Assembly: GCA_910585435.1 (NCBI GenBank)
Contig: CAJUEJ010000002.1
Span: 165,018 to 225,237, forward strand
Direction: 5' to 3'
From: an uncultured Hungatella sp.
GTDB lineage: Bacteria; Bacillota; Clostridia; Lachnospirales; Lachnospiraceae
Length of the DNA: 60,220 nucleotides
Positions 26,330 through 36,208 of the stretch are shown here, piece by piece. The translations under genes and the position numbers were made by a program. Under the pieces are notes generated by a model. The model saw only the letters and a program-made list of their open reading frames with translations. It was not told where the DNA came from and made no database searches. Numbering within the stretch: the stretch's first letter is position 1; the number at the start of each line of letters is the position of its first letter.

Positions 26330-27205
26330 TTACCTTCTCCTCTTTCTCTTACAGGGCTCCAGCCGCCGGGCTGCCATGCGCAAAAGCAGGGCAGACAGCA
26401 TTATCTGCACAGGGATTGCAAAAAGCATCCAATATTCTGTAATTATATTGTCCGGCATCCGGGACAGCCAGGGAAATACATCTGCCAGCTCTATCTCTCT
26501 GCCCAGCTGGCTGTTTAATGCCACCCGGAAAACAGAAGCCGGGTTGGCCAGAAACAGATAAAAAAATCCGCCGCTTCCTCTGCTTCCTTTTGCCTGCGCC
26601 ATCCCCAAAAACAGGGCCGCCAGATGATTCACGGCAACCGTCCCCGCGATCACAGCCGTTGTAAAGCAATAACTGGCTGCTGTGGCAATGGCAGATTTTT
26701 TGAAACAGGCTGAACAGAAGATACCGATACTGCCTGTGAGAAGGCCTGTGACGCTGTAACAGGCCAGAAGCATCAGAATGTCCCTCAGCATGACGCCTCC
26801 ATAGACAAAGGATAAAGACAGGATGGGAAAGCTGGATATAATCAGGAGAAGTATTGTGGATAAGCTGGCAAACAGCTTGCCCAGCACAATGTCCACAGGC
26901 CTCATGTTGGTGGTAAGCATCAGATCCAGGGTCTGCCTCTCCCGCTCCCCGCTGATGCTTCCCGCCGTAATAGCCGGAACGATAAACAGAAGCAATGTAA
27001 ACTCCACGATGGCCACAAAAACATAGAGATTGATAAAGCTGGAATACTGTATCTCCGCCGTTCTTTTAATCTGTGTAATGACAGAATACATGTTAAGCAG
27101 CGCAACCAGCGCCAGCACACAGTTGAACAGCAGAATAACCATGGGAAAGCGAAAAGACCGGGTGCTGACTTTTGTCTCCTGCTTATAAACCGGATTAACC
27201 TTCAT
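26330..27205 (-). CDS. ABC-2 type transporter permease
   Basis: 291 residues with about six membrane helices. The segment SGERERQTLDLMLTTNMRP, typical of GldF/NatB-like ABC-2 permeases, is at about residues 88-106. Its ATG lies inside the end of the ATPase gene (11-base overlap). Together with the ATPase and the large lipoprotein it resembles the GldA-GldF-GldG type of arrangement; the cargo is unknown. Confidence 0.9.
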   Translation of the reverse strand: MKVNPVYKQETKVSTRSFRFPMVILLFNCVLALVALLNMYSVITQIKRTAEIQYSSFINLYVFVAIVEFTLLLFIVPAITAGSISGERERQTLDLMLTTNMRPVDIVLGKLFASLSTILLLIISSFPILSLSFVYGGVMLRDILMLLACYSVTGLLTGSIGIFCSACFKKSAIATAASYCFTTAVIAGTVAVNHLAALFLGMAQAKGSRGSGGFFYLFLANPASVFRVALNSQLGREIELADVFPWLSRMPDNIITEYWMLFAIPVQIMLSALLLRMAARRLEPCKRKRRR

Positions 27206-28145
27206 GAACTAACACCAGCCTTTCCTCCTTGTGATTCGTGATCTCCATAAACACCGACTCCAGGCTTCCCTTTTCTCTCACAAATCCATAAACCCTCACG
27301 CCCTCATCCACCAATCGTTTAAGCAAAGTAGCCTCATCCTGCCTGTCTCCGGTAAAGCCTACCACAATGTCTTCCTGTTCGATGGTGATGGTCTGTACAC
27401 TGGGATGGCTTCTTAAGATTTCGATAGCCTTATCCTGGTTTCCTTTTGTGGATATGATCAGGGAGCTGCTGATATTTATCTGATTCAGAATATCCGTCAT
27501 CGTGCCTTCCAGCACCACGCGGCCCTGATCCACAATCCCTATATCCGTACAGATTTCCGACAGCTCCGGCAGAATATGGGAGCTGATCAGGATGGTTTTT
27601 TTCTGTTCCCGCAGATCCTTTAGAATCTGTCTGAACTCCAGGCGGGTTCTCGGATCCAGCCCTGCCGTAGGTTCATCCATAATCAGCAGGGCCGGATTGT
27701 GTATCAGCGCCCGCGCCAGGCTCAGACGCTGTTTCATGCCTCTGGACAGCCCTTCCACGAAGAAATCCGCCTTCTCATCCAGCCTTACCTGCTCCAGAAG
27801 CATCATGCAGCGTCTCCTGGCCTTCAGCCCGTAAAGCCCATAGCAGGACGCGAAAAACTCCATGTACTCCGATACCTTTACATTATCATAGATGCCGAAA
27901 AAATCCGGCACATACCCGATTTTTTCCCGTACACTCGCCGGCTCCCTGGTTACGTCAATCCCGTCGATGGTTACGGTCCCTCTGTCCGGAAGCAGAAGAC
28001 CTGTGATGATCTTGATGGTTGTGGTCTTCCCGGCTCCGTTAGGCCCCACAAAGCCGTACAGGCTCCCGTCATCCACCTGCATGCTCAGCCCGTCCAAAGC
28101 CATGGACTGCCCATACTTCTTTTTAAGCCCGTCAATCTTTAACAT
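27195..28145 (-). CDS. ABC transporter ATP-binding protein
   Basis: 316 residues from the ATG at 28145, which has GGGAGGAG upstream; the frame continues to a TTG five codons earlier. Walker A GPNGAGKTTT, Q-loop, signature LSRGMKQRLSLA, Walker B LLIMDEPTAGLD and a C-terminal extension (about 220-316) typical of CcmA/GldA-like exporters. It overlaps the lipoprotein gene by 14 bases and the permease gene by 11, so all three are translated together. Energises the ABC-2 permease. Confidence 0.95.
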   Translation of the reverse strand: MLKIDGLKKKYGQSMALDGLSMQVDDGSLYGFVGPNGAGKTTTIKIITGLLLPDRGTVTIDGIDVTREPASVREKIGYVPDFFGIYDNVKVSEYMEFFASCYGLYGLKARRRCMMLLEQVRLDEKADFFVEGLSRGMKQRLSLARALIHNPALLIMDEPTAGLDPRTRLEFRQILKDLREQKKTILISSHILPELSEICTDIGIVDQGRVVLEGTMTDILNQINISSSLIISTKGNQDKAIEILRSHPSVQTITIEQEDIVVGFTGDRQDEATLLKRLVDEGVRVYGFVREKGSLESVFMEITNHKEERLVLVHEG

Positions 28146-30600
28146 CCTGACTCCTCCCAACTATGTTCAGCATGGGAAGCAGAACATCCCAGTTATACTC
28201 TGTCATATCTTCATATACATACCGGATGATGATCCCGTTCCCAGGCGACAGATAGGGCGCCAGTTCGTGGGCCTCATACTCCAGCTTAAGGGGATCTTTC
28301 ATATCAAAGTTTCCTGAATTATGATTGTAAAAATAGATATTGCCTGTAAAAGAAACCATGCTGTTTCCGTCGCCCTGATTTATAAACTCCTCTGACACAT
28401 AATTAAACAGCAGCTTCTCAATTCTTACGTCATTGCCCAGAGAATATTCCAATGTCACAGGATCCACTCCATATATGGAGTTTGTGGATTCGTCATAATT
28501 TCCTCCCAGCACCACCGGGCGTTTAACTACTGCCGGGCGGTACAGCACCTCATCCTCACTGGGATACACTGCCACTACAGAAGACGCCACCGTATAGCCC
28601 CTTGCCGTGGCTGCCTTTAAGAAGGTTCTTTCGCCGTCTCCTCCTGCCTGGATTCCCACAACCTTGGCATTGGGGGTGTACGCAGGCATAAAGTTATCCA
28701 GATAGAACTCCAGCAGGTTAGTCTTTTCCACCGCTGCCACGTATTCCTGATTCCGGATGTCAGTGCCTGTAAATGCATTTTCCCCGGAAATAAAAGATGC
28801 TATCTGGCGGATATGATTGATGGGATATTCCAGCACAGAAATATCACTTAAGCTTTTCGTCTCCCCCGGCTCCATGTCTCCAAGATAAGCCAGCTTATCA
28901 TACATGAGAACCACGCAGTTTTCCATCTTTTCTTTAAAATAGCTGGTAATCTCTCCCTGTATCCCGTTTCTGTCCACCTCAATATTGCCGTAAAATCCTA
29001 TATATTCCCTGTTGTCCTCCACCTTGCTCAGCTGAAAATAGCGGGGCTCAAACGCAGGGATATTCTGGATGGAGATGGCTGTCTGGTCCGGCTGATGCTC
29101 AATGGCTATGCAGTACTCTTCTGCCCCTGTAAAGGCAGGCAGCACTCCGCTGTCAAGAAAAAAGCTTCTGGTGATTGGTTTTACAGAATAATCTTCCGTA
29201 AAATAGGATGTGTACAGCTTGTTATAGGGCGCCCGGATATTCATGTAGGTGGTTTCGCTGACCGCGCTTTCTGAGGTTTCCAGAAACCGGGCATAGGTAT
29301 AGAAGCTGTCCCGGAATCTTGTCTTGCTCCCCATCATATAAAAAAGTAAGGTAAACACCACGGAGAGAACAATAACCCCTGCCCTGTATAATTCAGTCAG
29401 CTCTCTTTGGCGCAGGAAAATGTACAGGCCGATTCCCACTAAAAAGATATAGATCGCCGCCTCCAGAACGTATAATCCCAGATTGGGAAGCTTGGTCACA
29501 TTGCCTGTATTGATCATATTTCTCACAGCCCAATACTGGCTGGAATTGCCGCTGTACACCGATTCGGCAAGACGGTTGATTTTGTTGTTGCCCAGCACTT
29601 CTGTCAGGACATTGTCTAAGTAGGACGGGTTCTCCTGGCAAAACAAATCCAAATCCGTAAAATCGTAAGCGGCAACCGCGATGGTCCCTTTGGAATACAC
29701 CACAGATGCCAGCAGGGTTCTTTCCTCGTTCGCCAATATTACATTGCCTCCTGACAGGGCAAAGTCCACACAGGGCAGCTTCAGCACTGCGTCCATAGGG
29801 TTTTCCTTGGCGTAGTCTGCCCCCATGTAGACATTCCCAACCTGGGGCGGATCATAGGACTCCTCCAAAAGCTCCGGCGCAAACCGTCCCAGTGTATCAT
29901 CTGCTCTCATTCCGGTTCCCAGAATCATGGTCCCGCCGCCCCGGACCCATTCTACAAGGGCCTGGCTCTGCCTTTCCGACAGATCGCGGATCCGGTAATT
30001 GCTGATCAGAAGGACATCTATCATGTCCAGCCCGATGGTATCCTCCGGAAATGTATCGGTGGAAAATTCCACAGTCTTGGTCCGCAGCATACCGTAGTCC
30101 ACACCGATTCCGTCCCAGGCCTTAAGCCTGTCCGGCGTATCGCTTAAGACACCGATAAAAAGCTCCGGAACATCCAGGCTGAAATTCAGCCTGACTCTCT
30201 TGTGCAGCACCTGTTTCCCGTCCTGGTCTGCCAGCTCCACAAACATCTGATCCGCCCTGTTTCCGATGGGAAAATACATCTGCTTTTTTTCCCCGCCGTC
30301 TGCCGGGACTGTCACCGGAAAATCATATCTGTATATATCATAGTCTGATTCCATAGTCAGGATCCGGATGTTTCCCTGAAATTCCTGTGCCTGTGTGTTC
30401 ACAAGCTCCACCTCTAGGGGAATATATCTTCCGCCCTTGGCATTCTCCCCGTATCCGTAGGTCAGCTCCATGCGGATCGGGGCTTGCATCTCCCCTTCCC
30501 CAGGCTCCGGGGAGGTACTTTTTCCGCAGGCGGCAAAAACAGCAAATAGGACCAGCACTAAAACAAGCGGCCCTATCCACAATCTGCGTTTAATATTCAT
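28132..30600 (-). CDS. Large membrane lipoprotein with GldG-like layout
   Basis: 822 residues from the ATG at 30600, chosen for TGGAGGAACGTC upstream; the frame is open 14 codons more. The N-terminal hydrophobic signal ends at AVFAAC, giving lipid-modified C25. A large extracellular region follows, including a glutamine-amidotransferase-like section (DVLLISNYRIRDLSERQSQAL). Two close membrane helices lie near residues 375-430, and a second extracellular region extends to the end. The order lipoprotein, ABC ATPase, ABC-2 permease recalls Gld-type ABC systems, where such a protein is the extracytoplasmic partner. It overlaps the kinase gene by 11 bases. Function unknown. Confidence 0.75.
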   Translation of the reverse strand: MNIKRRLWIGPLVLVLVLFAVFAACGKSTSPEPGEGEMQAPIRMELTYGYGENAKGGRYIPLEVELVNTQAQEFQGNIRILTMESDYDIYRYDFPVTVPADGGEKKQMYFPIGNRADQMFVELADQDGKQVLHKRVRLNFSLDVPELFIGVLSDTPDRLKAWDGIGVDYGMLRTKTVEFSTDTFPEDTIGLDMIDVLLISNYRIRDLSERQSQALVEWVRGGGTMILGTGMRADDTLGRFAPELLEESYDPPQVGNVYMGADYAKENPMDAVLKLPCVDFALSGGNVILANEERTLLASVVYSKGTIAVAAYDFTDLDLFCQENPSYLDNVLTEVLGNNKINRLAESVYSGNSSQYWAVRNMINTGNVTKLPNLGLYVLEAAIYIFLVGIGLYIFLRQRELTELYRAGVIVLSVVFTLLFYMMGSKTRFRDSFYTYARFLETSESAVSETTYMNIRAPYNKLYTSYFTEDYSVKPITRSFFLDSGVLPAFTGAEEYCIAIEHQPDQTAISIQNIPAFEPRYFQLSKVEDNREYIGFYGNIEVDRNGIQGEITSYFKEKMENCVVLMYDKLAYLGDMEPGETKSLSDISVLEYPINHIRQIASFISGENAFTGTDIRNQEYVAAVEKTNLLEFYLDNFMPAYTPNAKVVGIQAGGDGERTFLKAATARGYTVASSVVAVYPSEDEVLYRPAVVKRPVVLGGNYDESTNSIYGVDPVTLEYSLGNDVRIEKLLFNYVSEEFINQGDGNSMVSFTGNIYFYNHNSGNFDMKDPLKLEYEAHELAPYLSPGNGIIIRYVYEDMTEYNWDVLLPMLNIVGRSQDVKD

Positions 30601-31729
30601 GACGTTCCTCCAGACCTCCGAAGTTTTCCCGGTTAATATCAAAGTTTACTTTCAGTTTTACGGTAAATACGGTCCCTTTCAGGTCGCTGGCAACGCTGAT
30701 GGTCCCGCCATGCATATCTACAATATTCTTGGCAATGGCAAGTCCCAGCCCGGTCCCGCCGGTATTGGCAGAGCGGGACTGCTCCACCCGATAGAACTTG
30801 TCAAACAGAAGAGGAAGCTCGTCCTTTGGGATCACATACCCGTAGTTGGTGACAGATACAGTGACGATGGTCTGGTCAGCATGAACCTTTACCAGAATCC
30901 TCTTTCCCTCTGTCCCGTATTTAATCGCGTTGTTAATCAGGTTGTCAAACAGGCGGGCCAGAAGGTTTCCGTCTGCCTTGATCACCTTGGACGGCACATT
31001 GCTCTTAAGCTCATAGGCCAAACCTTTATCCATAAAGGCAGGATAAAACTCTTCCAGAAGCTGGCTCAACAGCTTGACGATATCCACCTTGGAAACGCGC
31101 ATGGATATCTTGCCATAGTTAAGCTTTGTAAAGCCAAACAGATCCTCGATCAGCTTCTGCAGCCTCTTTGCCTTGGTGTAGGTAATGTCTATGTATTTCT
31201 TCTTCATATCCGGATCCATCTGTGCCGTGTTGGACAAAAGCTCCAGATAGCCGATGATGGAGGTCAACGGGGTCCGCAGGTCATGGGCAATATTGGTAAT
31301 CAATTCGTTCTTCGTGCGCTCTGACTCCCGCTCTTTATCCATCAATACCCGGATCTCTTCTACCATTCGGTTCAGATTTGCCGCCATATCAGCAAATTCA
31401 TCGTCCCCCACCACTTCCACGGTTGTGTTCAGATCCCCGTCGGAAATATTTCTCATAGCCGTGGAAATCTTGGAGATATAGCTCATGGACCTTCCCTGAA
31501 GGAGAAGGAAGGTTACGGCAAACACCAGAATCCCTGCCAGCACATACAGAAGGATAATCACTGTATCTGGCTGGTAGAACATGGAAGCCAGGCTTCCCTC
31601 TCTCCCTCTTTCTGCAGCATATTCCCCTATCATAGTCAGGTTGGTAACCAGAAAAACCACCACCAAGCAGGAGACTACTGCGCTGTAGATCACATTGGTC
31701 ACCACTCTTATATGGTAGCGGCGGCTCAT
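30590..31729 (-). CDS. Sensor histidine kinase (VanS-like)
   Basis: 379 residues from the ATG at 31729. Two membrane helices (about 10-35 and 72-95) enclose a short extracellular loop of about 35 residues, so it probably senses something in or near the membrane. HAMP, HisKA with TNIAHDLRTPLT and HATPase with GGTGLGLAI follow. The ATG comes directly after the regulator's stop (TGATATG), without a good ribosome site, so translation is probably coupled. VanS/BceS-like kinases with short loops often respond to antibiotics acting on the cell envelope. Confidence 0.92.
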   Translation of the reverse strand: MSRRYHIRVVTNVIYSAVVSCLVVVFLVTNLTMIGEYAAERGREGSLASMFYQPDTVIILLYVLAGILVFAVTFLLLQGRSMSYISKISTAMRNISDGDLNTTVEVVGDDEFADMAANLNRMVEEIRVLMDKERESERTKNELITNIAHDLRTPLTSIIGYLELLSNTAQMDPDMKKKYIDITYTKAKRLQKLIEDLFGFTKLNYGKISMRVSKVDIVKLLSQLLEEFYPAFMDKGLAYELKSNVPSKVIKADGNLLARLFDNLINNAIKYGTEGKRILVKVHADQTIVTVSVTNYGYVIPKDELPLLFDKFYRVEQSRSANTGGTGLGLAIAKNIVDMHGGTISVASDLKGTVFTVKLKVNFDINRENFGGLEERHEY

Positions 31730-31730
31730 A

Positions 31731-32435
31731 TCATTTTTCAATTTTGTATCCTACCCCCCACACAGTGGTGATAATCTTGTTTTCTCTGGTGTCCTCTTTC
31801 ATCTTGCCCCGGAGACGCCGGATATGTACCATAACCGTATTGTTGGCCTCATACACCTTTTCATTCCATACCTTCTCAAAAATCTCATCCGTGCTGAATA
31901 CCTTTCCCGGATTGGAGGCCAGAAGATAGAGGATGTCAAACTCAATGGGAGTCAGTTTAATCTCCTCATCATACACAGTCACTTTATGGTTATCCTTGTT
32001 GATCACCAGCCCTTTGATGGTGATTTCATTCTTTGCAGTCTCCCTGGTATTGCTGTTGGGGTTTAGCTGGGTGTAGCGGCGAAGCTGGGACTTGACCCTG
32101 GCGGTCAGCTCCAGAGGGTTAAAGGGCTTCACCACATAATCGTCTGCCCCTGTCCCCAGGCCCAGGATCTTATCTAAGTCTGTGGAGCGGGCGCTCAGCA
32201 TGATAATCGGGATGTTGTTGTTCTCCCGGATCTTTTTACACATCTCCAAACCGTCCATACCCGGCATCATAATGTCTAAAAGCACCATGTGGATATCCTC
32301 TTTTTCCAGAATCTCCAGGCCGGCTATGGCACTGTCTGCTTTAAATACTTTATATCCGTCGCTGACCAGATAAATTTCCACCAGGTCGGCAATTTCCTTT
32401 TCATCGTCAACCACTAAAATGTTGATCTGTGGCAT
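31731..32435 (-). CDS. OmpR-family response regulator (VanR-like)
   Basis: 234 residues. Receiver with D10/D11, acceptor D54 (LLDIMMPGMDG) and KPF lysine, then a winged-helix domain ending in TTVWGVGYKIEK. Strong ribosome site TTAAGGAGG before the ATG. First gene of an operon that continues through kinase, lipoprotein, ABC transporter, LRR, VWA and MoxR genes, so the system probably autoregulates this whole unit. Confidence 0.95.
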   Translation of the reverse strand: MPQINILVVDDEKEIADLVEIYLVSDGYKVFKADSAIAGLEILEKEDIHMVLLDIMMPGMDGLEMCKKIRENNNIPIIMLSARSTDLDKILGLGTGADDYVVKPFNPLELTARVKSQLRRYTQLNPNSNTRETAKNEITIKGLVINKDNHKVTVYDEEIKLTPIEFDILYLLASNPGKVFSTDEIFEKVWNEKVYEANNTVMVHIRRLRGKMKEDTRENKIITTVWGVGYKIEK

Positions 32436-32465
32436 TGTAAGGCCTCCTTAACTTCATTTGTATTC

Positions 32466-32474
32466 ATTATATCA
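32466..32474 (-). promoter_or_regulatory. Extended -10 promoter of the RR/HK/ABC/VWA operon
   Basis: The minus strand reads TGATATAAT about 35 bases upstream of the regulator start. No consensus -35 box at the right distance, which fits a promoter needing an activator such as the encoded regulator. Confidence 0.5.
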
Positions 32475-32536
32475 TGTCCATAAGACTTTTGGCCGTATTT
32501 TTTCATGTCAAAAATGGAAACCGGCGGGACAAAAGC

Positions 32537-34672
32537 CTAAATATGGTTTTCTTTCGGAATAAACACCCTTGTATTTACCGGATCATAGCTGGCATGTATC
32601 GATTTGACGGTATTCACCGCTTCCTGGCAGAAGGTGTCCTGGGCTCCCAGGGAGGCCTTCCCTCTTCTGTCAATCTTCTGGTACGTCCCGTCCGGCAAAA
32701 GGATGTGGGCCTTCAGATTATCCTCCAGCTGCACCTGTAAAATGTGCATGGCCTTGTGCCTCAACTCTTCATCCAGAATCGGAAACAGAATCTCCACCCG
32801 GCGATCCAGATTCCTGGGCATCCAGTCTGCACTTCCCATATAGATTTCCGGCGCACCGTCATTTTCAAAGTAGAAAATCCTGCTGTGCTCCAGGAAATTC
32901 CCTACAATAGAGCGGACGGAAATATTCTCGCTTAAGCCGGGGATTCCCGCCTTCAGGCAGCAGATTCCCCTGACAATCAAATCAATCTTTACCCCTGCGC
33001 AGGACGCCTCATACAGGGCCCCTATAATCTCCCGGTCACACAGGGAGTTTACCTTGGCTATGATTCTGGCAGGCCTGCCGCTGCCGGCATAAGCCGTCTC
33101 CCTCTGGATCATGCGCATAAACCGTTTTCTCAGCCAGATAGGCGCAATGCTTAACTGATTCCAGTTTAGTGGCTCTGAATAGCCTGACAGCATGTTAAAT
33201 ACAGCTGTGGCATCTTCTCCGATCTGGGGATGACAGGTTAAAAGCCCGCAGTCTGTGTACAGCTTTGCCGTGGAGTCATTATAGTTTCCGGTTCCCAGAT
33301 GCACGTAGCGCCGGATTCCGTCCTCCTCCCTGCGCACCACCAGCGTAATCTTGGAGTGGGTTTTTAACCCTAAAAGCCCGTATATCACATGGCAGCCTGC
33401 CTTCTCCAGCATCTTCGCCCAGTTAATGTTGTTCTCCTCATCAAATCTGGCCTTTAATTCCACCAGCACGGACACCTGCTTGCCGTTGTCCGCTGCCTCC
33501 GCCAGCGCCGCGATGATGGGGGAGTGGCCGCTGACCCGGTATAAGGTCTGTTTAATGGCCAGAACCTCCGGATCACGTGCCGCCGTCTTTACAAAATTCA
33601 CCACCGGGTCAAAGGATTCATAGGGATGGTGCAGCAGAATGTCTCCTTTTCTGATATTGGCAAATATATCGTCGTCATTCATAAAAGCCGGATTGGGCTG
33701 GGGATTATAGGCAGGGGCTTTCAGGTGATCAAAGCCTTCCAGCCCGTACATCTTCATCAAAAATGTGAGATCCAGGGGCCCGGCGATCTCATAGATGTCT
33801 TCGGAGTGAATATCCAGCTCTTTTTTCAGCCGCTTCAGTATCCGCTTATCCACATCCTCCTCTATCTCCAGGCGGATGACCTCGCCCCACTGGCGCTTCT
33901 TTAGCTGCCTCTGAATCTCCTTTAACAGATCCTCCGCCTCTTCCTCATCGATAGTCAGATCCGCGTTCCGCATGATCCGGAAAGGATGGGCCGTGATAAT
34001 GTCATAGTTTAAAAACAGGGACTGTATATTCCGCTCAATGATCTCCTCCAGAAGAATCACTGCCTGTCCTTCCTGGCCGGGAAGCTCCACAATCCTGGGA
34101 AGGACGGCGGGAACCCGCACCACGGCAAAGTCCAGCACTTCTTTTTCGTCTTTCTTCTTCAGTATGGCAGCAATATTTAAGGATTTGTTGTGTACCAGGG
34201 GAAATGGCCTGGACGAATCCACTGCCATAGGCGTAAGCACCGGAAATACATTGTCTTTAAAGTACCGGTCCACATACCTGCCTTCCTCCTGCGTCAGCTC
34301 CTCATGTCTCGTCACAATCCGCAGCCCGCTTTGCTTAAGCGCAGGGAGAAGGGAGCGGTTGTAGGTGGAATACTGCAGATCAACCAGATGATGGGTCTTC
34401 TCCCCGATAGCTGTCAGCTGCTCCGCAGGCTGCAGACCGGCAATATCCGGTTTTGTATACCTGGCATGAACCATATCCTTTAAGGATGCCACCCGCACCA
34501 TAAAAAATTCATCCAGGTTAGATGCCGTGATGCTTAAAAATTTCAGGCGTTCAAATAAAGGAAGGCTTTTATCCCTGGCCTCCTCCAGAATCCGATAATC
34601 AAAGTCCAGCCAGCTTAACTCCCGATTCACATAATTTTCCGCTTTCACATAGCGGCTGTCCAGCTCTGCCAC
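32537..34672 (-). CDS. ppk1: Polyphosphate kinase
   Basis: Reversibly makes inorganic polyphosphate from ATP. 711 residues, normal length for Ppk1. N-terminal domain begins NRELSWLDFDYRILEEA; the catalytic phospholipase-D-like domains carry GLKTHSKITLVV (the autophosphorylated His) and HLGTGNYNDSTAKLYTD. The start is GTG at 34672, three bases after the ppx stop, with AAAAGGAGGG inside the end of ppx. Coupled translation with the phosphatase allows balanced polyphosphate turnover. Confidence 0.97.
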   Translation of the reverse strand: MAELDSRYVKAENYVNRELSWLDFDYRILEEARDKSLPLFERLKFLSITASNLDEFFMVRVASLKDMVHARYTKPDIAGLQPAEQLTAIGEKTHHLVDLQYSTYNRSLLPALKQSGLRIVTRHEELTQEEGRYVDRYFKDNVFPVLTPMAVDSSRPFPLVHNKSLNIAAILKKKDEKEVLDFAVVRVPAVLPRIVELPGQEGQAVILLEEIIERNIQSLFLNYDIITAHPFRIMRNADLTIDEEEAEDLLKEIQRQLKKRQWGEVIRLEIEEDVDKRILKRLKKELDIHSEDIYEIAGPLDLTFLMKMYGLEGFDHLKAPAYNPQPNPAFMNDDDIFANIRKGDILLHHPYESFDPVVNFVKTAARDPEVLAIKQTLYRVSGHSPIIAALAEAADNGKQVSVLVELKARFDEENNINWAKMLEKAGCHVIYGLLGLKTHSKITLVVRREEDGIRRYVHLGTGNYNDSTAKLYTDCGLLTCHPQIGEDATAVFNMLSGYSEPLNWNQLSIAPIWLRKRFMRMIQRETAYAGSGRPARIIAKVNSLCDREIIGALYEASCAGVKIDLIVRGICCLKAGIPGLSENISVRSIVGNFLEHSRIFYFENDGAPEIYMGSADWMPRNLDRRVEILFPILDEELRHKAMHILQVQLEDNLKAHILLPDGTYQKIDRRGKASLGAQDTFCQEAVNTVKSIHASYDPVNTRVFIPKENHI

Positions 34673-34675
34673 TTT

Positions 34676-36184
34676 TTACGCCCTCCTTTTCTGTTTCACA
34701 ACAGGACGGATTCCGAAAATTTCTTCAAAGAAATCCGCCTTGGCATTGATTTCCATAATCTCCAGGCTTAAATCCTCCGGATAATTGACTGCAATCACCA
34801 GTTCCTTATCTTTTACAGCTATCTTGCAGTCTGCCATCTTCTGACGGTGGCTTCTGTCCATGGCGTTGGCTAATCTTAAAATAGCAGTCAGCTTGGCCAC
34901 CACAATATCCGTCTTCTGATAATCAAAGTGTTCTATATTATAGCGAACCACATTGGCAATGGTCTCCCGCTCCCTGTGGGACAGCCCGATTATCTCCGTG
35001 GACATGACTATGTCATATCCGCAGGGACTGGGATCCTTTAAGCTGACGAATTTGCCGCAGTCATGGATCACAGTGGCGATCCGAAGAAGCAGGCGCTGTC
35101 TTGGCCCCATGCCGTGATACTTTTTCATGGCGTCAAAAATTGCCGACACATACGTTTCGATGCACTGGCCATGGCTGCTATTGCAGCGATAGCGCTTGGC
35201 CATATTTTTAGACATGGTCATAATATCATCGTCAAAGTTATGGCTGAATTTCAGGCACCTGACAGACTCTGCATACTCGGCAGCCATCCCGTCGCTCAGA
35301 CGGATTCCCGGAACCCACAGCATCTCTGCTCCGGTCAGCTCCAGAATCTGTTTATAGATGATGACCCCGGGAATAATCAGCCTTGCATAATTTTCATTTA
35401 CCCCGAATCTGTCTTCGATCTGGTACAGAGACATTTTCATCAGACGCTGGTAAGCCTCCATAAATTGGGGGGCAGTAATATGGTCTGCCCTTCCTCCCTT
35501 GAGCACGTCTCTGGCCAGGTACAGGATAGACTCCCCGATTCCAATCAGGTGTTTAATGTCTCTGTCCTTTAAATACATCTTCTTAAACGCGTACAGCTCA
35601 TTATCCACCAGATCCTCGATAATCCTCTGTTCCGTCTCACTGTCCCCATGGATTTTAGACAGAATCCCCTGGATTTTCAAGATTCCCATGGGAATATTCT
35701 GGGTGGCTACCAGCCGGTCCTTATCAAACAGGGAAATCTGCATGCTGCCAAAGCTTACGTCTGCAATGGCTGTTCCTTTCTGGATAATCTTCTGGAACTC
35801 TGCCTCCTTCATGGCTATGGCCTTGTACCCTAAGAATCTCTGCTCGGAATTGCTGAGAATCCGAATCTCAATACCCGTGCGGACCTTTATCTGATCCAGG
35901 ACAATCTTGTTGTTCTGTGCTTCCCTCATGGCTGTGGTGGCATAAGCCCGGAAGTCCTCCACCTTGTATGCCTTCATAACCTGAGAAAACCGCTCCAGCA
36001 CCTGGCACATCTCTTCCACCAGCCTGTAGCTGATCTTTCCTGTCCTGTAGGTGTCCTTTCCCAAAGGAATCATGTGCCGCAGATGGTCGATCTGGCGCAT
36101 TTCATTTTTAGACAAAACCTCATAAATGCAAAGCTCCAGCTCAAAGGAGCCTACATCTATGGCTGCGAATACATGTGCCGCCAT
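34676..36184 (-). CDS. ppx: Exopolyphosphatase, Ppx/GppA family with HD domain
   Basis: Degrades polyphosphate (or pppGpp). About 502 residues. N-terminal actin-like ATPase fold with AAIDVGSFELELCIYEV, then a C-terminal HD domain (ATVIHDCGKF; SHRERETIANVVRYN). The start at 36184 is spaced well from GGAGGG; an ATG two codons earlier is too close. The canonical glycine-rich loop is somewhat altered (IADVSFGSMQISLF instead of DIGGGS), so activity or specificity may differ. It lies in an operon pheA-DUF815-ppx-ppk. Confidence 0.9.
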   Translation of the reverse strand: MAAHVFAAIDVGSFELELCIYEVLSKNEMRQIDHLRHMIPLGKDTYRTGKISYRLVEEMCQVLERFSQVMKAYKVEDFRAYATTAMREAQNNKIVLDQIKVRTGIEIRILSNSEQRFLGYKAIAMKEAEFQKIIQKGTAIADVSFGSMQISLFDKDRLVATQNIPMGILKIQGILSKIHGDSETEQRIIEDLVDNELYAFKKMYLKDRDIKHLIGIGESILYLARDVLKGGRADHITAPQFMEAYQRLMKMSLYQIEDRFGVNENYARLIIPGVIIYKQILELTGAEMLWVPGIRLSDGMAAEYAESVRCLKFSHNFDDDIMTMSKNMAKRYRCNSSHGQCIETYVSAIFDAMKKYHGMGPRQRLLLRIATVIHDCGKFVSLKDPSPCGYDIVMSTEIIGLSHRERETIANVVRYNIEHFDYQKTDIVVAKLTAILRLANAMDRSHRQKMADCKIAVKDKELVIAVNYPEDLSLEIMEINAKADFFEEIFGIRPVVKQKRRA

Positions 36185-36208
36185 TCTCATCCCTCCATTT
36201 ATTTACTC

